A DNA stretch of 64,000 nt, taken from positions 1-64,000 of the forward strand of contig CAYUFX010000003.1 in assembly GCA_964444135.1 (NCBI GenBank), read 5' to 3'. Position 1 is the stretch's first letter. Every line of letters starts with the position of its first letter. Source of the DNA: NIOZ-UU13 sp964444135 (GTDB lineage: Bacteria; Planctomycetota; Phycisphaerae; Sedimentisphaerales; Anaerobacaceae). The translations under genes were made by a program, and so were the position numbers. Positions 9,627 to 19,672 of the stretch are shown here, one piece after another. A model generated the notes under the pieces. The model was not told the DNA's origin and searched no databases. It saw nothing but the letters and a program-made list of their open reading frames with translations.

Positions 9627-10442
9627 TCAATCTTCAATCAGGTAAGGCTGTTCCGGTAGTCTGCGTATCCAAATATTGCGAAAGCGGAGAGGGTTGCCAT
9701 GGTCTTGAATATGGATTCGCCCATCGCCGTGAGGAGTGTAACGGGCTTTTCTCTTGTGAGATGTGGTGCCCTCTATTTCAAGGTTATTATGAACAACAAC
9801 GCCGTTGTGTAAAACCGTAATGCGGGCCTTGCGGATACACTTGCCGTTTTCATCGAATATCGGGCTAAGGAAGCTGATATCGTAGCTTTGCCATTCACCG
9901 GCTTTACGACAGGCATTGACCATCAGCGGATTCTGGCCGTAAATCGCCGCGGCCTGCCCATCGGCATAAGTCCTATTGGTTTTGTAGTTGTCATCTGTGT
10001 ATGAATCAAGTACCTGCACTTCGTACCTGTCCATAAAGAAAACACCGCTGTTGCTGCGGTTTTGGTCGGTTATCTTAGGGTCAATACCTTCCGGTGTACA
10101 CCACTCAATATGTAACTGACAATTACCGAATAACTTTTTAGTGCGAATTCCTCCTGTTTTTTTGATGACCTCCATATAGCCGTCTTCGACCTTCCATTTC
10201 ACACTGCCCCCACCTTTTTCACTCTCCCATTCTGAGGTATCTTCACCGTCGAAAAGGACAATCGCATCAGACGGCGGCTGGCCAAACTCTTCGGGAGGTG
10301 TTATGACCGATGGATTCGGCCGCTCCTTGTCGTGTACGCTGTATTTTCTGATTTCCATTGCAGCGTAGCTGCTTACACCTAAAACTGTCGCCACCAAAAG
10401 CAAACAAGCAGCGGTCTTAATCGCTCTTGTTTTTTTGTTCAT
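9627..10442 (-). CDS. DUF1080 (3-keto-disaccharide hydrolase) domain protein
   Basis: 271 residues with a signal helix (TAACLLLVATVLGVSSYA) and a single DUF1080 concanavalin-like domain: IVLFDGEDTSEWE at the start, NSGVFFMDRYEVQVLDS in the middle, and RIHIQDHGNPLRFRNIWIR at the end, which is the classic closing motif. Members act on or bind oxidised disaccharides, and some are 3-keto-glycoside hydrolases. This would pair well with the Gfo/Idh/MocA proteins next door, which could make the 3-keto sugar; that link is inference. GAGGAG lies seven bases before the start. Confidence 0.92.
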   Translation of the reverse strand: MNKKTRAIKTAACLLLVATVLGVSSYAAMEIRKYSVHDKERPNPSVITPPEEFGQPPSDAIVLFDGEDTSEWESEKGGGSVKWKVEDGYMEVIKKTGGIRTKKLFGNCQLHIEWCTPEGIDPKITDQNRSNSGVFFMDRYEVQVLDSYTDDNYKTNRTYADGQAAAIYGQNPLMVNACRKAGEWQSYDISFLSPIFDENGKCIRKARITVLHNGVVVHNNLEIEGTTSHKRKARYTPHGDGRIHIQDHGNPLRFRNIWIRRLPEQPYLIED

Positions 10443-10693
10443 AATCGGCTCCTCTGATTCTGCTGTTACTCGAAATCTCCTCGATAATCTGGAACCCGGC
10501 TACGTTGCCGGATTTTAATAAAATATCATACCGGGATTATTCCCGAAAAACCACCTTATCTCTTCCCTCGTAATACCACGGTGCCTAAGTCCGAAGATGA
10601 GAGTATCCACGGAGGCTTGGACAGGCTTGACTAAATTTAAGAAAATATCACGTCCGTACAGGCGTGGAAATTTGCTTAAATTTCTTATATATC

Positions 10694-11992
10694 TTACAGA
10701 AGAATCTCTTCTTTATTCGGGTCGAACCGCGAGACCTTGCCCTGGCGCAAACCGAGCATACCCATTTGTAATGCCGTTTGCACATGGTACGCTAAATCCA
10801 TTGGGCTTAGAGTCTGCTGCTGACGAGAACGGCAGCAGTCGAGGAACTTCTGCCAGTATCCAACAAAGTCTTCCCCATGCTCGATGGCAAAACGCTGCGG
10901 CTTTTTCTTGGAACCGTCGGCGGGCATAAAAACGATTTCGTTCTTTTCGATTGTAAGCGTGCCTTCCCATCCACGAATCACGGGAATCCGCTGTCCTGAA
11001 CCGCGACTACCCGTACCTGGATGGTTATTAGCCTGTGTTCCGAGCACAGCCACGGTGAGCTTCTCAGGTTAATCTATGAGCATATTAAACGTATCGGGTA
11101 TCTCACGGTCCTGATAGCGGAACTTGCCACCAGTTGCCACGACCATACTTGGCATACTAACTCCGAGCATGGACAGCACCGGCGTCAGACTATGCGGAAA
11201 TAAATCGGTCGAAGGCCCGCCCGAATAATCCTCATACATCCGCCAGCGAAAGAATCGGCTGACATCGAAAGGACGCTTAGGCGCATCGCCGAGAAACCCC
11301 TCCCAGTCCAGCTCAGAACCGGGTCTGGCATCGGTATCATCAATTGGCATACCTCGCTCACCCCAATCGCCTACACGGAAATAGCCGCACTCGGCGTGGA
11401 CCGGCTGGCCTATCAACCCGTCCGAAATCAGCTTCTTCATCTGCCACCACGCTGAATCGTACATTCCCTGAGTGCCGAGCTGAAAGACCTGTTCGCTTTT
11501 TTTCACTTCTGCCGCCAACCGCTTGGTCAGCTCGAACTGCCGCCAGTGTGTTACCGGTTTTTCACAGTAAACGTCTTTACCCGCCCGGACAGCATCAATA
11601 GCCTGATAGCCATGGTGATGATCCGGCGTGGCAATGCAGACGACATCAACGTTAGAGTCAGCCAGCAAATCATGGTAGTCCGTATAGCCTTTAGCATTAT
11701 AACCTTCCACGACCTTCTGCATCCGTGGTCGATAAGCATCAGAGGCGGCGACAATGTCCACGTTTGCTCCCTGACTTTTAAGGTAATGCACGGCTTTAAG
11801 GTGGGCCTGGCTTCGGCCTCCGCAGCCGATGAAGCCAACACCAATACGCTCATTGGCACTCTTGCCGACAGTAAGTTTCGCAGACGTACCTGCAACTGTA
11901 ACCGTCGCCGCGGCCACACCGGCCTGACGAATAAACTGCCGACGCGTCAGACTGTGAACTGTCATTTCCAGTGATTTTTGTTTGTCACGCAT
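10694..11992 (-). pseudogene. Gfo/Idh/MocA oxidoreductase interrupted by an in-frame TAA
   Basis: The gene begins normally (GAGGAG before the ATG; Tat signal TRRQFIRQAGVAAATV; Rossmann start GVGFIGCGGRSQAH; CEKPVTHW motif) and reads to NMLID, where a TAA stop occurs at 11069-11071. The same frame then continues without another stop as PEKLTVAVLGTQAN through to a normal C-terminus ending near RFDPNKEEILL. In relatives a Tyr is expected where the stop sits (IDYPEKL), so one base change TAT/TAC to TAA explains it. Total length of about 432 codons fits the family. It may be a true pseudogene, a sequencing error, or far less likely a read-through stop. Confidence 0.88.
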
Positions 11993-12025
11993 AGTTTTCT
12001 CCTCAATTCAGTTTACATTATTACT

Positions 12026-12148
12026 TAGTTTCTGTTGCGGAAACAGTGTTTGTCATTCCCGCGAAAGCGGGAATCCAGCTTTTTCGTTCTGGACCCCTGC
12101 TTACGCAGGGGTGACATCGTCGGTCTTTGTTTTCCGCGACAGATACTA
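12026..12148. repeat. Miniature inverted-repeat element, family A, copy 1
   Basis: A 123-bp element bounded by 18-bp inverted termini, TAGTTTCTGTTGCGGAAA on the left and the complement of TAGTATCTGTCGCGGAAA on the right (16 of 18 match). The inside has its own hairpins (TTCCCGCGAAAGCGGGAA, CCCCTGCTTACGCAGGGG). A second copy in the opposite orientation is at 57011-57172. The right end overlaps the stop codon of the DUF6807 gene. It has no coding capacity, as expected of a MITE-like or palindromic repeat. Confidence 0.85.
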
Positions 12149-13084
12149 TTTATTTTTGACCCACCAATTATAAACCTTTTCGATTTGCTTATTTTCGACT
12201 TGATTGTCCCACACGGCCACGGCGTAGCGTAATACCAGCGGTTTATCTGATGTCACCTTCAACGGCTCTCTGTGCAGATTCAGCGTGGCTGAAAGGTAAG
12301 CAAAAGGCTTAGTCATCGTAAACCATAGTGCTGGATGACGCAAATTATCCGGATGGCCGAACATAGCAACCGTAACAGGTTTGCCGTTTGCCTCGGCGGT
12401 ATAGACGCACCACCTTGCTCGCACGAGCCGTTCGTCACCCCGCACGACATCGCCGGTCCTGCCCTCGGCGTTGCGGAACTGACCACCAGTGTCCATCGAT
12501 TCCAAAAAACGCATACCCAAACCAAAATAATGAGAACCCGTAAGTGTCACTGATTCTTTTCCAGACGGCACAGCAAGGGTTGATTGCCAATTTAAAAGCG
12601 TGGCTTTAGGGTCGTTCAGTGGGCAGACTTCGATTATACGGCTTTCTTTGAGTAACAACTCCTGACCGCTTGGATTTACCCAGTCGAGCTGTTCCGTAAA
12701 GCACGCGATAGGAACATCAACGTGTTTACCGATTCTTGTGACAGTAAAGTGCCGGTGCACTTGACGTCCTGGTGACTGCTGCTCCTCCCAGAAGTTTACA
12801 CCACCTACAGCAACTGCGAACATCAATGCGTGATGGTGCAAGTGGTCGGCAGGAGCATCACGCAGAACGTTAACGCCACGCGGCGAGAATAACTGCTGCG
12901 CATACGGTTTGAAAGGCACGTCCCGGTAATGATATCGCATCAAAACACTATCGCCTGTGTAAACCGAAATGATATTTTCCTCCGTAGTAATCCGCATAGG
13001 GTTTTCCGCAAATGTCGTATCCGAAACAGCAAAAAAACCGATGGCCAACAAAAGAATAATGGTAATACTTTTGAACTTTTCCAT
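12146..13084 (-). CDS. DUF6807 (PmoA-like) secreted protein
   Basis: About 312 residues with a signal peptide (ITIILLLAIGFFAVSDTTFA) and one DUF6807 domain. Typical marks are YRDVPFKPYAQQLFSPRGVN, DHLHHHALMFAV, VNFWEE, GLGMRFLESMDTGG and a final VLRYAVAVWD. Members are common in planctomycete and Bacteroidota sugar loci and often sit next to Gfo/Idh/MocA and DUF1080 genes. The activity is not established. I use the ATG at 13084, eight bases after AGGAG, rather than the GTG two codons earlier, which is too close to that site. The TAG stop lies in the terminal inverted repeat of the adjacent element. Confidence 0.85.
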   Translation of the reverse strand: MEKFKSITIILLLAIGFFAVSDTTFAENPMRITTEENIISVYTGDSVLMRYHYRDVPFKPYAQQLFSPRGVNVLRDAPADHLHHHALMFAVAVGGVNFWEEQQSPGRQVHRHFTVTRIGKHVDVPIACFTEQLDWVNPSGQELLLKESRIIEVCPLNDPKATLLNWQSTLAVPSGKESVTLTGSHYFGLGMRFLESMDTGGQFRNAEGRTGDVVRGDERLVRARWCVYTAEANGKPVTVAMFGHPDNLRHPALWFTMTKPFAYLSATLNLHREPLKVTSDKPLVLRYAVAVWDNQVENKQIEKVYNWWVKNK

Positions 13085-13117
13085 AATCACTTCTCCTTCA
13101 GCAGCTTTTTAATAAAC

Positions 13118-14596
13118 TTACTTTGGCCCATCTTTTCCGTCCCACTGATAATCCCACATGGCCATATATTCAGGGCCGGGTAAAAATTTGTCATTTGTTT
13201 CTTTTAGCTTTCGAGATAATATCTTCTCCAGTTTTTGCCGGATTTGCGCATACTTCGGATTATTACACAGATTTTCCAGTTGATATGGGTCTGTCTGATT
13301 ATCATAAAGCAGCCACGAGCCGTTAATATCCCTAACATAGGTATAGCGTCGCGTGCGTACTCCACGATATTCCCGACCACCCCGCTGATAATTCCATTGA
13401 TGAAATGGCACCGGGCACATTATCAAAGCCGCATCGTTATCCGGCGATTGTGTTCCTTTAATCACACCTGAGAAATCCTTGCCCTCAACCGATTTTGGAA
13501 TTGTAATACCGCTCAAACCAAGCAGTGTCGGCATAATGTCAGGTGTGTTAATCGGCATATCAATCTTCCTGCCTGTTTTCCCGTGTACTGCAGGATAACG
13601 CACTAAGAACGGGACCCTGACCGATTCTTCCCATGGTTTTTGTTTTTTAGTCTGACTGTGAGAACGCAGCATATCACCGTGGTCGGAGGTAAAAACAAAA
13701 ATAGTATTCTCTTCGATACCACATTCTCTTAAAGTCTCAAGAACATCTCCGATGCAGTCATCCAATGCTGCGATATGGGCATAATAACCGGCTAACTCTT
13801 CCCCGGCCTTTTTCTTTAACAACTCAGGGACATTGGGATGAAGGATAATTTTGTCTGCGGAGAACAACCTTCGATATTTATCCGGAGCCGTCTGATATGG
13901 GGCATGGGGCGGGCCCCACGACATAAACAGAACAAACGGAGTTTCGTTTGCATGCTGCCGAATGTATTTTTGGGCCTCGCGGGTCTGGGCGATGGCGTCA
14001 TAACCGTCCCAGTATTGTTTGGCGTCTGTCTCGGCATAGTAAAGTGATTTGTTATAGTTATGGGTGCATTCACAGACCTTCCAAAACTTAAAGCCCTGCC
14101 TTCTTTCTTCGGGGATAAAGGCGTTCCTGCCCTCCTGGAGAGAAGTGTTTTTATCGTGTCCGTTCAAATGCCACTTGCCGATATATGCGGTTTCGTAACC
14201 GGCCTGGCTATATACCTTGCCGATAGTCATCGCACCGGGATTTAAGGGCTTATCATTGTAAAAGATACCATGTGTAAGCCAATACTGTCCGGTCATCAGG
14301 CTGGCACGATACGGGCTGCACACAGGACAACCCGACACAGCGTTGATAAAATTGATACTTTCCTTCGCGAGTTTGTCTAAGTATGGTGTTTGGGCATTAG
14401 GGTCGCCGAAATAACCGGTCGCCTGTGCTCGCCATTGGTCAGCGAAGATAAATACAATGTTCGGCTTCCGCGCGGACTTTGCGCCATGAAACTCTGCGCC
14501 TGCACATCCCGCTAAACCCGACCCTAAAAAAACCGAAGCTGCTCCAAGCCCGGCACTTAGCAAAAACTCTCTTCTTTTAATGTGTCCTTTTTTCAT
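13118..14596 (-). CDS. Tat-exported lipoprotein sulfatase
   Basis: About 492 residues. The N-terminus combines a twin-arginine stretch (IKRREFLLSAGLGAASVFL) with a lipobox LAGC, suggesting a Tat-exported lipoprotein. The sulfatase core opens with NIVFIFADQWR. The catalytic signature CSPYR (Cys about residue 93) is followed by ASLMTGQYWLTHG, and FTSDHGDMLRSH supplies metal ligands. The C-terminal QTDPYQLENL is typical of choline-sulfatase / arylsulfatase A-like S1 enzymes. The ATG at 14596 is chosen because GAAGG lies just before it and the Tat motif follows. Formylglycine activation in the trans-inner membrane route would be needed. Substrate unknown. Confidence 0.92.
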   Translation of the reverse strand: MKKGHIKRREFLLSAGLGAASVFLGSGLAGCAGAEFHGAKSARKPNIVFIFADQWRAQATGYFGDPNAQTPYLDKLAKESINFINAVSGCPVCSPYRASLMTGQYWLTHGIFYNDKPLNPGAMTIGKVYSQAGYETAYIGKWHLNGHDKNTSLQEGRNAFIPEERRQGFKFWKVCECTHNYNKSLYYAETDAKQYWDGYDAIAQTREAQKYIRQHANETPFVLFMSWGPPHAPYQTAPDKYRRLFSADKIILHPNVPELLKKKAGEELAGYYAHIAALDDCIGDVLETLRECGIEENTIFVFTSDHGDMLRSHSQTKKQKPWEESVRVPFLVRYPAVHGKTGRKIDMPINTPDIMPTLLGLSGITIPKSVEGKDFSGVIKGTQSPDNDAALIMCPVPFHQWNYQRGGREYRGVRTRRYTYVRDINGSWLLYDNQTDPYQLENLCNNPKYAQIRQKLEKILSRKLKETNDKFLPGPEYMAMWDYQWDGKDGPK

Positions 14597-14686
14597 AAAA
14601 CCTTCACACACAACACTTTCAACCATCTGACTGTTTGACGCCTGCAGACTACAGAATTTGGTTCTCTTAATACTCCTGCCGATTTA

Positions 14687-15511
14687 CTACACCAGCTCTT
14701 TGAGATACTCGATACTTCGCTCAGCTTGTTCCACAGTACCACACTCAACGCTCAATACAATATCACGAGATGCACCTTTGCATATCTCGACCACCTTTTT
14801 CCAGTCGATAACGCCCTCGCCGCACGCGCAGCCAGCCGGCGTACCTGTTACCTTGCCGCGTTCGTCCTTCGATTGCTGCACCGAAATATCCTTAGCGTGC
14901 AGATGCACTAACCTATCCTTGACCTGCCCAAGCCACTCAATCGGGTCGTGACCACACAGGTAACTATTACCCGTATCGAAGTTGATTCCGATAGCCTGTG
15001 AATCAACCAGCTCATAAATTCTGTCCAGACCATCGGGGTGCTGGCTGTACTGCTGATGGGGCTCAATGCCTATCAAAATGCCGTGACTTTCGGCAACTGC
15101 TGACGATTCTTTCAGCACATACCGCATTAAAACATGGTCTTCTTCTTCCGTTGTCCAGGCCGGTTTCGGACCTTCGTCCGTGTTGACCACCGGAGCACCA
15201 CATTCTGCTGCGAAACGAATCGCCTGTTTGAGGTATTCGGTACTTATCTCCGGCTTACAAAGCGGCGTATGCGACGACAAACCGGAAAGCTTAACGCCGG
15301 TTTTTTCACAGGCCCGCTTGACACGGTACGGGTCGTCCAGCAGTGAAACACTCTGGTAATAACCCGCCTCACTGAGCAGTTCCCGCCCCCAGTGAACCCA
15401 CGGCTCAATATATTCATAGCCTAACTCCGCTGCCTTTTCCACACCCCACTCAAACGGCTTGTCGGCATGCCGTACGAACTCCATATTGACCCCGATATAA
15501 ACATTTGACAT
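14687..15511 (-). CDS. Sugar phosphate isomerase/epimerase-like TIM barrel
   Basis: A 274-residue cytoplasmic AP-endonuclease-2-fold barrel. Recognisable parts are GYEYIEPWVHWG, GLSSHTPLC, VVNTDEG, IGIEPHQQYS (metal Glu and His), GINFDTGNSYLCG, LVHLHAKDI and ECGT near the end. These residues form the usual metal site of the xylose isomerase-like family. The start has a perfect AAGGAGGT seven bases upstream. It lies between a sulfatase and the fused membrane protein, so a role in sugar interconversion during polysaccharide breakdown is reasonable but inferred. Confidence 0.88.
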   Translation of the reverse strand: MSNVYIGVNMEFVRHADKPFEWGVEKAAELGYEYIEPWVHWGRELLSEAGYYQSVSLLDDPYRVKRACEKTGVKLSGLSSHTPLCKPEISTEYLKQAIRFAAECGAPVVNTDEGPKPAWTTEEEDHVLMRYVLKESSAVAESHGILIGIEPHQQYSQHPDGLDRIYELVDSQAIGINFDTGNSYLCGHDPIEWLGQVKDRLVHLHAKDISVQQSKDERGKVTGTPAGCACGEGVIDWKKVVEICKGASRDIVLSVECGTVEQAERSIEYLKELV

Positions 15512-15579
15512 TTTGCGACCTCCTTACTGGCCAATACTAATTAATGAGTAGTTTATTAAAAAATTTAACCAAATGCAAC

Positions 15580-18500
15580 TCAGCGCTGCGCTTCTTTGGC
15601 AGCACGCATCACAAAGTCTCTTCGATTCTCTAAATAATCCCGCAGGTCAGAATCGTCCGGGACTACTGCCAGCGCTTTTTCGAGGGTTTCCAGCGCAAGA
15701 TTATATTCCTTCCGCATAAAGTACGACCGAGCGAGCCTATCATATACATCAACCAGATTAAGATAAGCTGGGACTAATTCGGCATCGCACTCGATTGCTT
15801 TTTTCAGAGCCAAAATGGCTTTCTCAAACTGCTCCAACTCTTTGTAACAAAATCCCAGATTGGTCCATCCTGCTGCATTGGCGGGCTCAAGCTCCAGAAA
15901 TTTTTGGTATTGTTCACTGGCTGCTTCGTAGCTACGCAAAAGAAGATACCGTTTCGCAAGGCGCGACCTCAGGATAGGTTTCCTCGGCATACGTTCGATA
16001 GCCGCCACCAGTGCCTTTATCTCAAGGTCCAATTCATCAAGACAGCTCTGGACATCCCGGTCCAGCGGATTAGCTTGTAGTGCCTTCTCAAATTCAGTGT
16101 TCATTATTTGCGGGTCACCTAATAGAATCCCCAGAAGACCCTGCAGGGCATGGCTTGTGCCCGTAAAGAACTGTTCCAAAGTCGCTTTGACCTGCTGCGA
16201 TTCTTCCTCCGTATCGCCGAGGCTCACCAGATATGGCAAAACAGAGCTACGTTCCTTCGAAAGCCACTTCATAGCAGTTATCAAACATCCTTCCTCTTCC
16301 CGCTTTATTGCCGCTCCGAATTCCAGCCTGGGCCTGTCATCGGTATTGAGCGGCCCGGTGCCCCCTATCCTTCGCAGTCCGCCTTCATCAACTATAAAAC
16401 AATCCAGAAAATCATAAACAGAATGAATATTGATTATAGCGAAGTCGGAAGATATGTCCGCACGCTCAACCAGTTTTCTGGCCCGCTGAAAATCAATTTG
16501 CAGGCCGGATACACTTCCTACCAAAACAGCATGCTTGTTGATGCAATTGTTTGCCATCCACAAACAGCAGTGCGGCATAACTTCCTGAAATGTCCTGAAT
16601 ATCAACTGAAGGTCTTCACCCCGCAGGTCAAGAGGAATCCAGCAGGACAGAATGCCGCCGTCTCTAAGCCGCTCTCGGCACTGCATAAAATGTTCGTATG
16701 TGTAAAGCGCTGAGCTTCCGGTAGTTCCAGGATAAGTCGAATCGTTCATTATGATGTCGAATTTCTCGTCGGTCAGCTTCACAAAATTCTTTCCGTCCAT
16801 TATAATTTTCTTAAGCCGTGGATCTTTGTATGACCCATGGTTGATTTCTTTGAAGAACTTGCCGGCTTCAAAAACGCCCGGACAAATATCAACTATCCTG
16901 TAGTCTTCCACACCAAACGCCAGACCGACACCTGATGTCTCCCCGCTTCCGAAACCGATTTGCAGCACCTTTTGCGGGGCCTTGTGCATCAGCAGCGGGA
17001 CATATCCCTGAAGTTTCTGGGTAGTTCGCAGCATCAAATCCATTCCCGCCACATCGACACCATCGACCGCAATGAGCCGGTCACCATCGGGCAGGTCGTG
17101 TACGGTCACAGTGCCCGTCGCATCGTCCTTGATGTAAATAACTTCGCTGGGATAATGGTAAGTATTCATCGTCTTCAAAAATACGTCGCGTTGGATGCTC
17201 AGCACACTAACAACAATGGCCACTACCGAAACCACCGCCGCACTCACACCGAGCACCATCCGGTGTTTCTCTGAAAAGAAAATGACCACAACTGCTAAAA
17301 AAAGCTGAATCGCAATAATCACAAGGAAGCTGTCTCGCAGCCCCAACAAAGGCACTATCACAAAGCCCGCTGCGAAAGAGCCTATCACACAGCCCATCGT
17401 ATTGCATGCGTAAACCTCTCCTATTCTCTTGCCTGCTGCTTTCCAGGATGTAGCGCAGATTTTGACCGCGATGGGGAAAACCATACCCATAAGCACCGTC
17501 GGCACCAAAAGCACCACCGATGCGTCAATGAAATGAGCCGAAACTTCTTTCCAAAAAGGGCCCGCAAGCACTTTTTCAGTCAGTATAAGGTCAATGTACC
17601 AGAGCATTCCCAACAACAGCACTGACCCCAGCACCGAAAGCCCCACCAGAAACTCCACAACACCAAGCGCAAAAATACAGTTTTTGATTCTCGCTAAAAA
17701 TACCCGACTGCAAAGATAGCTCCCCAGCGCGATTCCTAAAATAAAACAGGTCAGCATGCACGCGAAAGCATAAACGCTCGTCCCGAGAACAAACAGCAGC
17801 ACCCTCGTCCACAAGACCTCCAGCGCCAGCGCACAAAATCCCGCCACCGATACCGCTGCTAAGACTATCGTTCGCTTCCCCCTGTTAGAAGGGGTCTTCG
17901 ACCTGCCGGCCAGCTCTATAATAACTTCACCCTCAGCAGAGCTTCTCTCGGCCGGCTTAGGCTTACGCACCGAACGCTTATGCTTATACTTTTTCCCAAC
18001 CTGTTTATCTGTGAACAGGGATAAGATGAATGAGAGAACTCCGACAAGAATATTCGCAGAAGCTGCCAGATAAACAGTATTGCTCACGCCAATAATCCTG
18101 ATGAGCAAATAGCCCGAAAGGAAACTGCCCGCCACTGCGCCAAACGTATTGACTGCGTACAAAAGTCCTGCGCTTTTTCCGATACCGGCTTCGGATGTTT
18201 CTTTTTTATCCGGTGAATTCGCCCAGAGCTTGCTCAGAACCGGCAGCGTCCCACCCATCAGAGCTGTCGGAACCAGTAACATAACTATAGACATAGCGAA
18301 TCGAACAAAACTTAACGGATAAAAGCTCGGATGAAAGCTCTGGAAAAACCAGCGATAAAATAGGTCCGTCGTTGCGAGGATAGTCGGGAAAGCAAACGCA
18401 TATATTCCTATTCCCACCTCCAGAAAAGCGTACAGTTTCAGCGGTCGAGAGCTTCTATCGGCGATTCTCCCGAACAGCCAGCTCCCACCGGCCAAACCCA

Positions 18501-18678
18501 GCATAAAAGCAGTTAAAACCGTACTGACCGCGAAGACCGTATTGCCGAAAACAACACCGAAAGCTCTCGTCCAGGTTACCTCGTAAACCAGACCTGCCGC
18601 CCCTGAGACCAAAAACAGCGGCAGAACCGCTTTCCTCACCACCGGAATTCCCCCTTGCGTCTGGGCAATTGTTTTCAC
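15580..18678 (-). CDS. Fused MFS-like membrane / spermidine synthase-like / TPR protein
   Basis: A 1032-residue protein. The N-terminal half has two blocks of hydrophobic helices (about residues 15-225 and 270-490) separated by a basic linker (KKYKHKRSVRKPKPAE). Next comes a class I SAM-binding domain of the spermidine synthase type with VLQIGFGSGETSG (about 575-590), IVDICPGVFEAGKFF and FDIIMNDSTYPG. The C-terminus has TPR repeats (AAGWTNLGFCYKELEQF, VPAYLNLVDVYDRLA). This fused MFS/spermidine synthase architecture is widespread in environmental bacteria and its reaction is unknown. The start is a GTG with no strong ribosome site. Confidence 0.85.
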   Translation of the reverse strand: MKTIAQTQGGIPVVRKAVLPLFLVSGAAGLVYEVTWTRAFGVVFGNTVFAVSTVLTAFMLGLAGGSWLFGRIADRSSRPLKLYAFLEVGIGIYAFAFPTILATTDLFYRWFFQSFHPSFYPLSFVRFAMSIVMLLVPTALMGGTLPVLSKLWANSPDKKETSEAGIGKSAGLLYAVNTFGAVAGSFLSGYLLIRIIGVSNTVYLAASANILVGVLSFILSLFTDKQVGKKYKHKRSVRKPKPAERSSAEGEVIIELAGRSKTPSNRGKRTIVLAAVSVAGFCALALEVLWTRVLLFVLGTSVYAFACMLTCFILGIALGSYLCSRVFLARIKNCIFALGVVEFLVGLSVLGSVLLLGMLWYIDLILTEKVLAGPFWKEVSAHFIDASVVLLVPTVLMGMVFPIAVKICATSWKAAGKRIGEVYACNTMGCVIGSFAAGFVIVPLLGLRDSFLVIIAIQLFLAVVVIFFSEKHRMVLGVSAAVVSVVAIVVSVLSIQRDVFLKTMNTYHYPSEVIYIKDDATGTVTVHDLPDGDRLIAVDGVDVAGMDLMLRTTQKLQGYVPLLMHKAPQKVLQIGFGSGETSGVGLAFGVEDYRIVDICPGVFEAGKFFKEINHGSYKDPRLKKIIMDGKNFVKLTDEKFDIIMNDSTYPGTTGSSALYTYEHFMQCRERLRDGGILSCWIPLDLRGEDLQLIFRTFQEVMPHCCLWMANNCINKHAVLVGSVSGLQIDFQRARKLVERADISSDFAIINIHSVYDFLDCFIVDEGGLRRIGGTGPLNTDDRPRLEFGAAIKREEEGCLITAMKWLSKERSSVLPYLVSLGDTEEESQQVKATLEQFFTGTSHALQGLLGILLGDPQIMNTEFEKALQANPLDRDVQSCLDELDLEIKALVAAIERMPRKPILRSRLAKRYLLLRSYEAASEQYQKFLELEPANAAGWTNLGFCYKELEQFEKAILALKKAIECDAELVPAYLNLVDVYDRLARSYFMRKEYNLALETLEKALAVVPDDSDLRDYLENRRDFVMRAAKEAQR

Positions 18679-18745
18679 TTTTGCAGACTCACGTGTTAAA
18701 AAAATATTTTATGTACTTTGAGACTGATTTAATTGTCGGTTAATT

Positions 18746-18794
18746 GGTGAGTGGTTAATTAGTTAATTTGTGAGTTGAATACTCACCACTCACC
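18746..18794. repeat. Inverted GGTGAGTGG repeat
   Basis: GGTGAGTGG and CCACTCACC lie 31 bases apart upstream of the fused membrane gene and downstream of the next minus-strand gene. Similar short YACTCACYA text occurs near 27690-27725 and 49825-49850, so this is a dispersed simple repeat rather than a gene-specific site. Confidence 0.5.
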
Positions 18795-18827
18795 ATTTCA
18801 CGAGCATAGATTGTTAGGGTCGATACA

Positions 18828-19523
18828 CTATTTCTTAAATCTCCACAGGTCTATCGTTACATCCTCAGGAGCCAACCATTCGGAATGCCAGTCAAGAAAC
18901 AGTACATTACTGCCTCTTCTATGTCGAGCTCTCGCAATCCGCCTGCCAGTTGTGATATCTTGACTATCGGAGGTAGGCAGATGCCCCGGGGTCCACACAT
19001 CGCAACGATTGTTTCCCTCGTCGTCGGCTTTTCTAATTATATGTCGCCACGAACCATCCTCATTATCGGCAAGGTAAATTGTACGTGCTCGGTTGGTGCA
19101 GGTGGTTAACTTGGTCGGTATTAATATCTCGTAGCCCTGCATGTCATTTTTATCATCGAAATCCCAGCCGTTGACAACGTAGCAAACGGTTTGCTCTTTG
19201 TCAGGGTAGCTGGGACAGCGATATATATCTACTGTACGGTAATCGTTGCCGATGGGTCTCTGGGCTAAAAGGGGCATAAAAAGCTGGTACCAGGCCCCGC
19301 CTGTCCCGCCTGCCTTGCCCCTTGGAACGAACAATTCATACTCCTCGGCATAGAAATTGGCTGCCAGACCTATCTGACGCATATTACTTCTGCACTTGAC
19401 ATTCTTGGCCTGCTTTTTTGCACGTTGTAGTGCAGGCATTAATATCGCCATTAATAACGCAATGATAGCAATCACCACTAAAAGTTCTATCAAGGTGAAT
19501 CCTCTTCGTTTATGCTTGCTCAT
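18828..19523 (-). CDS. Pseudopilin-like protein with prepilin N-terminus (H-X9-DG type)
   Basis: 231 residues with the prepilin motif RGFTLIELLVVIAIIALL (residues 7-24) and PALQRAKKQAKNVKCRSNMRQIG-type follow-on, close to the paralog at 1779-2534. The C-terminal family signature appears as VLFLDWHSEW, with Trp in place of Gly. It should be processed by prepilin peptidase and be anchored with its variable domain outside the cytoplasm. AAGGGT lies before the ATG. The specific role is unknown. Confidence 0.87.
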   Translation of the reverse strand: MSKHKRRGFTLIELLVVIAIIALLMAILMPALQRAKKQAKNVKCRSNMRQIGLAANFYAEEYELFVPRGKAGGTGGAWYQLFMPLLAQRPIGNDYRTVDIYRCPSYPDKEQTVCYVVNGWDFDDKNDMQGYEILIPTKLTTCTNRARTIYLADNEDGSWRHIIRKADDEGNNRCDVWTPGHLPTSDSQDITTGRRIARARHRRGSNVLFLDWHSEWLAPEDVTIDLWRFKK

Positions 19524-19672
19524 AAACTACCCTTCGTGCAAAAAGTTCTAAAAATACAATAACATTATATATTTTCTAAATTGTGAATCAACGAAAAAAT
19601 ACTATCACGGTGACTCCACAAAAGAGCAGAGGGTGTGAGCGACTGTTTAAAATCAATTGTTTATTGTTATTC

